64,000 nucleotides of DNA from NCBI GenBank assembly GCA_028821405.1, contig JAPPGK010000019.1:1-64000 (forward strand), written 5' to 3'. The stretch is from Gammaproteobacteria bacterium (GTDB lineage: Bacteria; Pseudomonadota; Gammaproteobacteria; Pseudomonadales; Azotimanducaceae). The notes beneath the pieces were generated by a model. The model saw nothing but the letters and a program-made list of their open reading frames with translations. It had not been told where the DNA came from and searched no databases. This document shows, piece by piece, positions 43,170-52,113 of the stretch (position 1 is the stretch's first letter; the number at the start of each line of letters is the position of its first letter). The position numbers were made by a program, and so were the translations under genes.

Positions 43170-44077
43170 TGGACCGCATGATCGCGGACACCGCCGAACG
43201 GATTTTCTCGGACCATGTCGACCGAGGCGTTCTGGACGCCGCGGAGCGCGGCGAGTTCCCGTCCGCGCTCTGGGATGTCGTTCGGGAAGCCGGTCTGAAT
43301 CTCGTCGGGCACCCCGGGTCGGGGACCGATGGGGGAGACCTTTACGGGTTGTTGACAGTCGCCGGGCGACACGCCGTGCCGCTGCCGCTGGCGGAAGTGC
43401 TGATCGCCAATTCGTTCCTTGACGAGACCGGCCTGACCACCATCGCGGTGGATGGCGTTGCGCCATGGGCACGTGTGGCGGATCGCGTGGTGACCGTCGA
43501 AGGCGAGATGACCGTCGACTTCGACGTTGCCGAGAATGCCAATCTCGCCGGCGAGAGCCGGGACCGGGTCCAGATGCGAGACGCCCATCGAGTGGATGTG
43601 CCCGGGCAGTTGTACGAACGCATGGCGCTGTCCCGCGCGGCGCTCATGGCGGGTGCCCTCGAGGGGGTTTTGGCGATGGCCATCGAATACGCCACCGAAC
43701 GCGAGCAGTTCGGTCGCCCCATTGCCAAGTTCCAGGCCGTGCAGCACAACCTCGCCGTCCTGGCGGGGGAGGTGGCCTGCGCGCGGTGCGCGTGCGACGG
43801 CGCGATCATGACCCTTGGGTCGGCGAACTTTCCCGTGACCGTCGCTGCTGCGAAAGCGCGCGTCGGCGAAGCCGCCGGGGTCGCCGCCGAGATCGCTCAC
43901 CAGGTACACGGTGCCATGGGGTTCACCCACGAGCACAGCCTGCATCACTTCACCCGTCGCCTTTGGGCGTGGCGCGACGAATACGGTCGCGAGACCCATT
44001 GGCAGGAGCAGCTCGGCAGACGCGTGGCTGACGGCGGGGCCGATTCGGTCTGGGAGTTCCTCGTTGGTGCCGGATGA
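43169..44077 (+). CDS. Acyl-CoA dehydrogenase, small-type partner subunit
   Basis: 302 residues from ATG 43169. The N-terminal half is degenerate and short relative to standard dehydrogenases (NLVGHPGSGTDGGDLYGLLTVAGRHAVPLPLAEVL). The strand domain is compressed, with no recognisable SEPNSGSD motif. The C-terminal domain keeps EYATEREQFGRPIAKFQAVQHNLAVLAG and HQVHGAMGFTHEHSLHHFTRRLWAWR. This pattern is typical of the smaller member of heteromeric acyl-CoA dehydrogenases. It shares a base with the stop of the large subunit, so both are made in equal amounts. Confidence 0.88.
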   Translation: MDRMIADTAERIFSDHVDRGVLDAAERGEFPSALWDVVREAGLNLVGHPGSGTDGGDLYGLLTVAGRHAVPLPLAEVLIANSFLDETGLTTIAVDGVAPWARVADRVVTVEGEMTVDFDVAENANLAGESRDRVQMRDAHRVDVPGQLYERMALSRAALMAGALEGVLAMAIEYATEREQFGRPIAKFQAVQHNLAVLAGEVACARCACDGAIMTLGSANFPVTVAAAKARVGEAAGVAAEIAHQVHGAMGFTHEHSLHHFTRRLWAWRDEYGRETHWQEQLGRRVADGGADSVWEFLVGAG

Positions 44078-44663
44078 ACTTCGCTCGCTGTTGGCGGGGC
44101 GGTCGATCCGTGTCGCGGTGAGCGAATGCCTGCTCGGACGTGCGGTACGGTGGAACGGCGAACACAATGGCGATACGTGGCCGCGACAACGGCTTGAGAC
44201 GGTCTTCACCTTGGTTGGCCTCTGTCCGGAGGTGGGAATCGGGATGGGCGTGCCCCGGGATCCGATCCAGCTTGCCGGCGAAGCATCGGCACCGCGCGTG
44301 GTCGCGGTCGACGACCCCAGCCTGGACTACACGGATCGCCTCACGGGGTACGCGTCGGCGGTCGCAGCGGTGCTAGACGGGGTTCACGGCTACATCTTCG
44401 CCGACCGCTCGCCAAGCTGCGGTCTAACGGGCGTCAAGGTATTCGCGGAGGACGGCTCGTTCGAGCGCGTCGGCCGGGGCGTGTATGCCGCAGCGGTACT
44501 CGCCGACCATCCGGGCCTGCCGGTCGCGGATGCCGAGACGCTTAACGACGAGGAACTGCTCCTCGACTTCGTGCTCGCTGTCTTGGCCAGCCACGGCGTT
44601 GTCGACGGGAACGCAGGACTTCGGGACTTAGTCCGAGGATTGCTGGCCCCGTCGTTGGCCTAG
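44067..44663 (+). CDS. DUF523 family protein
   Basis: 198 residues from GTG 44067, overlapping the preceding stop by 11 bp. The family's conserved cysteines are present: VSECLLGRAVRWNG with Cys21, LCPEVGIGMGVPRDPIQL, and FADRSPSCGLTGVKVF. DUF523 proteins are short, cysteine-rich and of unknown biochemical role, though cysteine positions suggest metal or sulphur chemistry. Length (about 150-160 is usual for the domain) allows a 40-residue tail here. The stop TAG is the first part of a long hairpin. Confidence 0.85.
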   Translation: MPDELRSLLAGRSIRVAVSECLLGRAVRWNGEHNGDTWPRQRLETVFTLVGLCPEVGIGMGVPRDPIQLAGEASAPRVVAVDDPSLDYTDRLTGYASAVAAVLDGVHGYIFADRSPSCGLTGVKVFAEDGSFERVGRGVYAAAVLADHPGLPVADAETLNDEELLLDFVLAVLASHGVVDGNAGLRDLVRGLLAPSLA

Positions 44664-44690
44664 GGAAGGTCTGAACAAGACCTTCCCTAG
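44660..44690. terminator. Hairpin 1 of the six-hairpin tract, overlapping the DUF523 stop
   Basis: A 13-bp perfect stem: CTAGGGAAGGTCT at 44660-44672 pairs with AGACCTTCCCTAG at 44678-44690 around GAACA. It contains the stop codon. No U-run follows, so intrinsic termination is possible but not typical. Confidence 0.6.
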
Positions 44691-44692
44691 CT

Positions 44693-44829
44693 CGGCACAG
44701 GGATGTGCCGCCAAATTCGATGGCGTAAGCCATTGAATTTGCGAGCGAAACTATTTGTTTCGCTACTGTTCAAGTCCAGGGACGGACTTGAACAGAGGTT
44801 TCCTAGTGGACGGGCAGGCCCGTCCCCTA
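44693..44829. repeat. Hairpins 2-6 of a tract that tiles the convergent gap
   Basis: Five further inverted repeats follow almost without spacing. CGGCACA/TGTGCCG (44693-44710) has loop GGGA. CAAATTC plus ATGGC pairs with GCCAT plus GAATTTG (44712-44741), with one G-T step and loop GTAA. AGCGAAAC/GTTTCGCT is at 44744-44764. CTGTTCAAGTCC/GGACTTGAACAG is at 44766-44795. GGACGGGC/GCCCGTCC (44808-44825) is the last, and on the minus strand it is preceded by GTAG at 44830-44827. The minus-strand superoxide dismutase stops in that GTAG. Confidence 0.8.
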
Positions 44830-45468
44830 CGCGTCGTCCTTGACGATCACGCCGCAGGCGGCTCGGGCGCCGCCGGCACAGCCCGCTTCCTCGCCACCCG
44901 GACAGTAGGAATCCGGGTCGACGTGGATGATGAACGCACTGCCGTCTGCGTCGAACAGGGACAACGGGCCGTCGGAGAGCGTGACCCGGGTCGTCAGCGT
45001 TTGCAGTCTGCCGCTCCCCAACGAATTTCCATCGTCGTCGGTCACGTCGCCCGACATGTCGGTGATGTCGATGTTCACGAGGTCGCCGGCGTGGAACGGA
45101 TGGTTGCCGTCGGGGCTCGTATTGCTGTTGGGTCCGGGGTCGAAATGCCCCTTGGCGGCGGAACACGGCTCGCACACGCCGGTCTCGTGGATGTGAACGG
45201 CGTGCTTGCCTTCTGTTAGCCCCGTGCGGATGCCGATCTCCACTTCGACGATCTTGACGCCCTCCTCGGAAGCGCGCTCGGTCAGTCGGGCGCGCCCGAT
45301 CGGCTGCTGCGAGTCGCAGCGCTTAATGACCGCGGAGGCGGTGACATCGTGGCTTTCGCTCTTCTCGGTCGACTCGGCCTCCGCACTGCCTACTTGACTG
45401 GCGTAGATCGCAAACGCCAGGGCGCATGTCGTAAGCCGGTGCGTGCGGGAGGATTCACTGTTGTGCAT
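44827..45468 (-). CDS. Cu/Zn superoxide dismutase, periplasmic
   Basis: 213 residues from ATG 45468. The signal region is TCALAFAIYASQVGSAEA. Copper and zinc ligands are in place: HAVHIHETGVCEP with H92 and H94, GHFDPG with H108, HPFHAGDL with H123 and H126, and FIIHVDPDSYCPGG with H182. The usual disulfide partners are Cys99 and a Cys in AACGVI. It converts superoxide to peroxide and oxygen in the periplasm. A Cys-rich insertion (YCPGGEEAGCAGGARAACG) replaces the usual electrostatic loop. AAGGA lies upstream of the start at about eight bases. The stop lies in the end of a REP-like hairpin. Confidence 0.9.
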   Translation of the reverse strand: MHNSESSRTHRLTTCALAFAIYASQVGSAEAESTEKSESHDVTASAVIKRCDSQQPIGRARLTERASEEGVKIVEVEIGIRTGLTEGKHAVHIHETGVCEPCSAAKGHFDPGPNSNTSPDGNHPFHAGDLVNIDITDMSGDVTDDDGNSLGSGRLQTLTTRVTLSDGPLSLFDADGSAFIIHVDPDSYCPGGEEAGCAGGARAACGVIVKDDA

Positions 45469-45635
45469 GAGCCCGTCCTTGCTGAGTGGCGTACCTTGTA
45501 CGCTAACACCCGAGGCGGCCCGATGGAACGCGGACCTCACGCGCATGGCGACACTTGCCGTCCGCGCGAGTGGAGCGCCCGAACATCCAATTGATGCTTG
45601 TCCAACATCTTATTGAAGGATTCTAGTCCGGAGGA

Positions 45636-47525
45636 TCAAGTGGCGGACAATTGCTCGTCGGCGCCTCGGCTCCATTCACGCGTGGCTTCGTTCAATCCCT
45701 GCTGTCGGTATAGCGTCGCATAGCGGCCGTCCGCAGCCATCAGTTCGCGGTGGTCGCCGGACTCGACAATGCGACCGTCGTCGACCACCAGGATGCGTGT
45801 CGCATTCCGTATCGTCGACAGGCGGTGTGCGATCACGAAGCTGATGCGACCCCGGAATATCTCGGCCAACGCGTGTTGGATGGCGAGTTCGGTCTCGGTG
45901 TCCACCGACGAGGTCGCCTCGTCCATGACGAGAAGCTGCGGGTCGGCGAGGATCGCACGGGCCAGGGAGATCAGTTGCTTCTGGCCCGCTGACAGTCGGC
46001 TGCCGCCTTCGCCCGCCGGCGTGTCGTAGCCCTGGTCGAGGGCCGTGATGAAACCGTGGGCATCGGCGAGTCGGGCGGCGTGCTCGACTTCCGCATCGCT
46101 CGCGTTCAGACGCCCGTAGCGGATGTTCTCCCGGATCGATCCGCTGAACACGTGCGCGTCCTGGAGGACCATGCCGAGATTGGACTGCAGCCAGTGCAGG
46201 CCGCGGTTGCGGTAGTCGGTACCGTCGATCAGCACCTGCCCGGCGGTGGGTTCGTAGAACCGGCAGATGACGTTGACGAGGGTGCTCTTGCCGCCGCCGG
46301 TGGGACCCACGATGGCGATGGTGTCGCCCCGTTGCGCGACCAGGTCGATGTCGCGTAGCACGGGCTGCTCCGGATCGTAGGCGAAACCGACGCCCTTGAG
46401 TTCGATCCGTTGGATGCGCGCATGGCCGCCGTCTGCCGCGAACCGTCCCAGCCGCGACTCCGACTCGTCGGTGGCCGCCAACGCTCGAAGGACGCTTGCC
46501 GAGTCCTGGATGTCCGGATCCTCGTCGATTACCGACAACACCCGCTCGGCGGCTGCCTGGGCCATCTGCAGTTCGATGAACCAGGACGACATGATCTCGG
46601 CGGGCCAGAAGAAATTGCGCGCGAGCATCGTGAACGCGACCACCGTGCCCGCGCCGATGAGTCCTAGGTAGACGAACGAGCCGCCGACGGTCAGCGTCAG
46701 GTTGACCGCCACCGAAGCAATCACCAGCACCAGCGGCAGGTACACCGCGGCGAGCACCAGGTTGCGCACCGAGGCCCGGTACATCCGGTTGGTCAACACG
46801 CCGAACTGCTTGGCGTTGGCGTCCTGGCTCACGAAGGTCTTGCTGGTCACCACGCCCATGATCGACTCGTTGAACGATCCGGTGATCTCCGAGTTGGTGC
46901 TGCGCACGAGCCGGGCGCTCGTGAGGATGCGGCGGTGGAACTTGATCGACACCCACCAGACCACGGGCAGGACTGTCATGACCAAGAGGGCGAGCCGCCA
47001 ATCCATGACCAGCATGGCCCCGGTGAGGCCGACCATGATGGTGAACCCCCAGATCATGTCCACGAACCCCCAGGACAGGATGCCCGTCAGGCGGTCGCAG
47101 TCGGCGGTCAGGCGCGCCATCAGCCAACCCACGGGACGCCGGTCGAAGTAGGAGAACGACAGCTTCTGAAGATTCACGAACGCGTCGAAGCGGATATCGT
47201 GGCTGACGTAGCAGCTGACCCGTCCCGCGATCCACTCGAAGCCCCCGACGGACACCGCGACCACCAGGTTGCAGAGCAGGTATAGCCCGCCCCAGAGCCC
47301 GAAAGACGCGTTCATGCCGTTCGCCTGGACGTCGTCGACCACCCACTTCGCGAACAGCGAGTAGGACACTTCCACGCCGGCGGTGGCGATGGCCGCGACG
47401 ATCAGGAAGGCCAGTTCCCGCTTGTAGGCGAGCGCATAGCCGAACAACCGCTTCCAAAGGTCGAGCTGGACCCTCGTGGTGTCGTCGCTGAAACCATCGT
47501 CGAACTCAGTGTCTTCAAACGGCAT
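45636..47525 (-). CDS. ABC exporter subunit with canonical ATPase site
   Basis: 629 residues. Six helices of a type IV exporter, then the ATPase: Walker A GPTGGGKST, signature RLSAGQKQLISL, Walker B LLVMDEATSSVDTETE and switch FVIAHRLSTIRNAT. The start overlaps the end of the partner gene by 11 bp. It keeps the catalytic Glu, while the partner has Asp at that place, so the pair is a heterodimeric exporter with one active and one degenerate site, like TM287/288 or BmrCD. It probably exports a drug, lipid or peptide. Confidence 0.9.
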   Translation of the reverse strand: MPFEDTEFDDGFSDDTTRVQLDLWKRLFGYALAYKRELAFLIVAAIATAGVEVSYSLFAKWVVDDVQANGMNASFGLWGGLYLLCNLVVAVSVGGFEWIAGRVSCYVSHDIRFDAFVNLQKLSFSYFDRRPVGWLMARLTADCDRLTGILSWGFVDMIWGFTIMVGLTGAMLVMDWRLALLVMTVLPVVWWVSIKFHRRILTSARLVRSTNSEITGSFNESIMGVVTSKTFVSQDANAKQFGVLTNRMYRASVRNLVLAAVYLPLVLVIASVAVNLTLTVGGSFVYLGLIGAGTVVAFTMLARNFFWPAEIMSSWFIELQMAQAAAERVLSVIDEDPDIQDSASVLRALAATDESESRLGRFAADGGHARIQRIELKGVGFAYDPEQPVLRDIDLVAQRGDTIAIVGPTGGGKSTLVNVICRFYEPTAGQVLIDGTDYRNRGLHWLQSNLGMVLQDAHVFSGSIRENIRYGRLNASDAEVEHAARLADAHGFITALDQGYDTPAGEGGSRLSAGQKQLISLARAILADPQLLVMDEATSSVDTETELAIQHALAEIFRGRISFVIAHRLSTIRNATRILVVDDGRIVESGDHRELMAADGRYATLYRQQGLNEATREWSRGADEQLSAT

Positions 47526-49299
47526 CGGAGGTCTCCTTCAGATCCCGCTCAATGGCTTCGTCGAGCGCTCCCTGGATCTCGCACAACCGGCGGTAGGGGC
47601 CGGATGTCGCCGCCAGCGTGGCGTGGGTGCCCTCCTGGATGAGGTGACCCCGTTCCAGCACCAGGATCCGGTCCGCGTTGCGTACGGAAGACAGCCGGTG
47701 GGCGATGATGATGGTCGTGTGGCGGCCGCGCCGACTGTTGAGCGCCGCCATGATCTCGCGTTCGGTGCCCGTGTCGACGGCGGACAGCGCATCGTCGAGA
47801 ACGAGGATCGGCGGCTCCACGAGTAGCGCCCGCGCCAGAGCAAGGCGTTGTCGCTGACCGCCGGACAACGTGACCCCGCGTTCGCCCACCCGCGAACGGT
47901 AGCCGGCGGGAAAGCCCGCGATGGCGTCGTGGACCGCCGCTTCCCGGGCCGCCGCCATCATCTCGTCGTCGTTCACGTCCGCCCGCGCAAGGCGCAGGTT
48001 GTCGGCGACGGTGCGCGAATACAGGAAGGGGTTCTGCATGACGATGCCGAACTGACGGCGGAGCCAATGGCGGTCGACGTCGCGGATGTCCAGGCCGTCG
48101 ATCAGGATGCGTCCGCGCTGGGGTTCGTAGAGCCGCGCCAAGAGCCGGATCAGCGTGGACTTGCCGGCGCCCGGCGGCCCCACAATGCCGACCGTTTCGC
48201 CTGCGGGGATATGAACCGAAAGCCCATCCAGCACCGGCTTGCCGGGCTCGTACTCGACGCGCACATCCTCCAGCACCAATTCGCCCCGGGCATGCTCGAC
48301 GGTCGGTGGCGGTTCCCGCGACTCCTCGTCCGCCTGAAGAACGTGGTTGATGCGTCCTAGCGAGACCATGGCCTTGCCGGACTCGTTGAGAACCTGGCCG
48401 AGATGTCTCACCGGCCAGATGACCATCGTCACCTGCATCATGAAGGCGAACAGTTCGCCGACCGTCAGAGTTCCGCCGGCGAGAAAGATGCCGCCGGCGA
48501 TGAGCACGATGCAGACCTGCGCCGTGCACAGGAAGTCGCTGATCGCCCAGTAGGCGCCGCTCAAGCGGTTCAGGCGTTCCCGGTTGTCGCGCAGTGTGAT
48601 GCTCTTCGCGCCGAAGTGGCTGACTTCGTAGTCCTGCCGTGCAAAGGCGCGAACCACGCGGATGCCCGTGAGGTTTTCCTGCAAGCGGGCGGTGAGGGCG
48701 CCCTCCGACTCGTCGGTGATCTTGAACTGCGCCCGCACCCTCGCGAAGAAGTAGTACGCGCCCGCAATGATCAACGGCATCAGCACCAGCGCGAGGCCCG
48801 CCAGCCGCGCGTCGCGGACGAAGAGTATGGGCGTCAGGACGCTGAGCAGCAGCACGGAGCGGCCGATCTGCACCACTTGGGACGACAGGAAGACCCGCAC
48901 CGTCTCGACGTCCGAACTGCAGCGTTGCACGAGGTCCCCTGTGTCCGCCTCGTCGAAGAAGGACGCCGGCAGATGCTGCAGCCGGGCATACATCGTCTCC
49001 CGCAGTCGGCGGGCGAGGGCTTCGGACGCGATCGCCGCCCAGCGTCCCTGCAGGTACTGGCAGGTTGCCCCAAGCGCCGTGAGGCCGACGCCCGCGACTG
49101 CGGAGAGGACGAGATAGGCGACGTACGGCTGGCCACCCCAGAACGCGGCCAACGCCTGGGCGGCGTTCACGAGTGCGGCGGCACCCTGCGACAGGTCTTG
49201 GGTGTCCACCACGTCGAGGACGTAGCCACCGACCAGCGGGACGGTGAGCATGAACGCGCTCGCAAGGCCCGTTACCGCAATGGCGGATGTATAACGCAC
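47515..49299 (-). CDS. ABC exporter subunit with degenerate ATPase site
   Basis: 594 residues from GTG 49299. The membrane part begins almost at the first helix (TSAIAVTGLASAFMLTVPLVGGYVLDVVD), so the usual N-terminal elbow helix is missing or the start lies upstream at a rare codon. The ATPase has Walker A GPPGAGKST, signature TLSGGQRQRLAL and Walker B ILVLDDALSAVDTGTE, where Asp replaces the catalytic Glu. This is the mark of the non-hydrolytic site in heterodimeric exporters. The gene downstream encodes the canonical partner. Confidence 0.88.
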   Translation of the reverse strand: MRYTSAIAVTGLASAFMLTVPLVGGYVLDVVDTQDLSQGAAALVNAAQALAAFWGGQPYVAYLVLSAVAGVGLTALGATCQYLQGRWAAIASEALARRLRETMYARLQHLPASFFDEADTGDLVQRCSSDVETVRVFLSSQVVQIGRSVLLLSVLTPILFVRDARLAGLALVLMPLIIAGAYYFFARVRAQFKITDESEGALTARLQENLTGIRVVRAFARQDYEVSHFGAKSITLRDNRERLNRLSGAYWAISDFLCTAQVCIVLIAGGIFLAGGTLTVGELFAFMMQVTMVIWPVRHLGQVLNESGKAMVSLGRINHVLQADEESREPPPTVEHARGELVLEDVRVEYEPGKPVLDGLSVHIPAGETVGIVGPPGAGKSTLIRLLARLYEPQRGRILIDGLDIRDVDRHWLRRQFGIVMQNPFLYSRTVADNLRLARADVNDDEMMAAAREAAVHDAIAGFPAGYRSRVGERGVTLSGGQRQRLALARALLVEPPILVLDDALSAVDTGTEREIMAALNSRRGRHTTIIIAHRLSSVRNADRILVLERGHLIQEGTHATLAATSGPYRRLCEIQGALDEAIERDLKETSDAV

Positions 49300-49983
49300 G
49301 CGCGTTGGCCGGCGGTGATTCGCCAGAGGTTAGATGTCTTCTTGTTCACGGTTTCAAGCAACAGCTTCAGATGGAACAAATGACGCCACCATCCCGAAGA
49401 CGGGACGGACGCGCCGCGAGGCCCCTGCGACGAGCGGTTGGGTCTGGTGGTTAGCCCCTTCGGGGAGTGCGGAAAAAATCCGCTCTAGTGATGATCCCGC
49501 GCGGAGCGGGCGTGGCCGTAGAAGCTAGTCCCCTCTCGTCACGAGGGTCAGCGGGTGCAGATGATGCTTCATCGGATAACGCTCCCTTGGGTCGGCCGCG
49601 AAAAGGAGCGCGATCATACGCCCGTTCCGGATCGATGCAAAGGGGATTCTGACAACCGGGTGCACGACGAATCTGTGCTGGGCCGTAGGGGCGACCCTTG
49701 TGGTCGCCCGCTCGACCCTTGTGGTCGCCCGCGCCAACCCAGACGTCGTTCGTTGCAGGGACACGGGCGAGGACAAGCCTCGCCCCTACGATCACGTTTG
49801 CCCAGGATTTGTCGTACACCCAATCCGACAATCCACGGCGGCTTTTGGCGAAACGGGACATCGACCGCTTTGCCTTTAGTGGGTCGTTGGGTAACTATCG
49901 ACACCTTCGGCCTGCCGTACCACGAATTCTCGCGCGGGCTGTGGACGGGAACGGTCGCGTAGGCCGTGCGAACAGGGGAGGCC
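49300..49983. other. Long divergent gap with REP elements
   Basis: About 680 bp between two divergent ABC exporter operons. The centre (49684-49790) is occupied by REP-type hairpins. No supported gene was found. Short frames across the repeats encode the recurring GRP-rich shadow peptides that such elements give. Confidence 0.45.
49684..49790. repeat. Paired REP elements in inverted orientation (BIME-like)
   Basis: CGTAG at 49684 precedes a hairpin with arms GGGCGACC and GGTCGCCC and loop CTTGT (49689-49709). A shorter copy with CGACC and GGTCG, same loop, is at 49713-49727. A third copy is inverted at 49765-49785: GGGCGAGG, ACAAG, CCTCGCCC, followed by CTACG. The third stem differs from the first at paired positions, so pairing is kept. 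Confidence 0.8.
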
Positions 49984-52113
49984 GTGGCGAGCGAACTCGA
50001 CATCCGGGCGGCGGGGCGTGACCGTTCGGGGATGCCGGACGGCAAACACGAATCCCTCTCCCTGATCGCGGGATACAGCGACATGCGGCTCGTCGAGGCG
50101 CCGCCGGAAATGAGTTTCCGGCGGATGGTTGGCCTCGGCTGGCGCACGTGGCCGTACATGCGGCCGATGCTCGTTCACATCGTGGTGGTTCTCGCGTTCA
50201 TCTTCTCGGGTAGCGTTGCGGGCCTCGTCGGATTCTTCGTCGGCGTGGACCTGATGCACAACAAGGTGCTCATCGGCGAAAAGCTGCAACCGATCCAAGC
50301 GACGGTGCTGTTTGTCGACGACGAGTATGTGACGACAGACCCGAAGAAACTCGGTCAGATCAGGCGCTCCAAAGGCAAGGGTGCCGGCGGCAAGAAAACT
50401 GGCGTCGCGACGACGGCGGCGGCAGCAGGGGAAGACAAGGCGGCCACGGCGGTCGAACCTGAGTTGACACAGGATCGGCGCCGCACGGTCCGCAATCGCC
50501 TGTTGATGTGGACTGTCGTGGGTGGCGTCTTCGGCGGTCTCCTCGGCGCCGTGTTCCGGTACTACAGCATGTGGGTCTGGCAGTGCGTCAACCAGAATCT
50601 TCGGGTCGCGATGATCGAACGCGCGGAGTCGCTGTCGCTCAAGTACCACGACAACAGCCGTGTCGGAGACGCCATATTCCGCGTCTACCAGGATAGCGCG
50701 ATGATCGTGAATCTCATCCAGAGCGCGATCATCGCCCCCTTGATGACCGTGTACGGGCTGGTGGTCGGCATCGGGATCGTTGCGGCCTTCGATCCCTGGT
50801 TCGCAGCGATGGTGGTGCTTGTCGCCATCCCCGTCGGCTGGACGATCGTCAAGTCGACGCCGCGAATACGCCGTCGCGCACTGGTCAACCGGGTCGCCAA
50901 CAGCCGTCTCACGTCGCGCATCCAGGAAGCGTTCACCGCCGTCAAGGTCGTCAAGGCGAACCGGGCCGAGGCGCGCATCTTCAAGCAGTTCGACGAGGAC
51001 TCGCGGGATGCGTTGAGCGCGGCGTATTTCCTGCGCCTCGATATGGTTCTCGTCACCTTGGCGGTCGCGCTGCTGGGCGCGAGCCTCGTGATCGTCGGCG
51101 AATACCTCATGGTGTCGTGGGTCATCGAGCAGCGGGAGACGTTCCTGGGTGCGCTCGTGGCTGGCATCATCGGCTTCGTCATCTGGAACTACGGCGCGGT
51201 GGAGATCGCACGGGGGCGCCTCGGCGGTCTCGCCGGCAGCGCCCGGGGCCTGCTCGGCATCTGGATGCGCATGCAGGATCTCTTCCTAGCGCTCGAACGC
51301 GCGTTCTTCCTGCTCGATCTCGAGCCCGATGTGACCGATCCGGCCAGCCCCGTGCCGTTTCCCGCACCGATCGAGACCGTTACATGGCGGTCGGTGCGCT
51401 TCGGATACGAAGCCGGCAAGGACGTGTTGGCAGGGATCGATCTCACCGCCTCGGCCGGCACGGTGACGGCCATCGTTGGCGGTACGGGCGCCGGAAAGTC
51501 GACGCTCGTGAGCCTCCTGCTTCGCCTCTACGACCCCGACGAGGGCGCGGTGTCGATCAACGCTGTGAATCTCAAGGACCTGGCGGTGTCGGATCTGAGA
51601 GCCCATGTGGGCATCGCGTTGCAGAAAAACGTCCTCTTCGCGGCGACCGTCGCCAACAACATCGCGTTCGGTACGCCGAAGGCTGATCGCGCCGCCATCG
51701 AGACGGCGGCGCAGGTCGCTTGCGCCGACGACTTCATACGGGAGATGGCGAACGGCTACGACACCGAACTCGGCGAGCGCGGCGGCAAGCTCTCCTCGGG
51801 GCAGCGTCAGCGGCTCTCGATCGCCCGCGCCGTGGTGCGCGACACGCCGGTGCTTATTCTCGACGAGCCGACGGCGTCCCTGGATGCCCGGACCGAGCAG
51901 AGGGTTCTCGTGAACCTCGCCGAGTGGGGCCGGGATCGGGTCATTTTCCTGATCACCCATCGACTCTCCACGATCCGGAACGCCGACCGTATCGCCCTGA
52001 TCGAGGACGGTCGCATTGTCGAGCACGGCACCCACGATCAGCTGATCGCTCGCGCCGACGGCCGGTATCGGGAATTCGTGGACGCCGAAACCGTCGGGAG
52101 CGGCACCGCATGA
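49984..52113 (+). CDS. ABC exporter subunit A, second copy, with Lys/Ala-rich loop
   Basis: 709 residues from GTG 49984 (GGGGAGG just upstream; an in-frame GTG at 49966 is an alternative). Order and sequence match the protein at 19854: LMHNKVLIGEKLQPIQATVLFVDD here, LNNKIMLGHPLEPAQTTLLMVDS there. Between helices 1 and 2 it has about 40 extra residues, low in complexity (KGKGAGGKKTGVATTAAAAG). The ATPase keeps GGTGAGKST, LSSGQRQRLS, LILDEPTASLD and LITHRLSTIRNAD. The stop overlaps the ATG of the second subunit. The pair is a paralogue of the 20-kb exporter. Confidence 0.9.
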   Translation: MASELDIRAAGRDRSGMPDGKHESLSLIAGYSDMRLVEAPPEMSFRRMVGLGWRTWPYMRPMLVHIVVVLAFIFSGSVAGLVGFFVGVDLMHNKVLIGEKLQPIQATVLFVDDEYVTTDPKKLGQIRRSKGKGAGGKKTGVATTAAAAGEDKAATAVEPELTQDRRRTVRNRLLMWTVVGGVFGGLLGAVFRYYSMWVWQCVNQNLRVAMIERAESLSLKYHDNSRVGDAIFRVYQDSAMIVNLIQSAIIAPLMTVYGLVVGIGIVAAFDPWFAAMVVLVAIPVGWTIVKSTPRIRRRALVNRVANSRLTSRIQEAFTAVKVVKANRAEARIFKQFDEDSRDALSAAYFLRLDMVLVTLAVALLGASLVIVGEYLMVSWVIEQRETFLGALVAGIIGFVIWNYGAVEIARGRLGGLAGSARGLLGIWMRMQDLFLALERAFFLLDLEPDVTDPASPVPFPAPIETVTWRSVRFGYEAGKDVLAGIDLTASAGTVTAIVGGTGAGKSTLVSLLLRLYDPDEGAVSINAVNLKDLAVSDLRAHVGIALQKNVLFAATVANNIAFGTPKADRAAIETAAQVACADDFIREMANGYDTELGERGGKLSSGQRQRLSIARAVVRDTPVLILDEPTASLDARTEQRVLVNLAEWGRDRVIFLITHRLSTIRNADRIALIEDGRIVEHGTHDQLIARADGRYREFVDAETVGSGTA

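Noticed and set aside
44660-44829. CRISPR array
   Set aside because: The repeated units are inverted repeats of different sequence, with no direct repeat of constant length and no cas genes nearby.
49467-49652. Short frames in the gap between exporter operons
   Set aside because: They run through REP hairpins and encode the usual GRP-rich shadow peptides.
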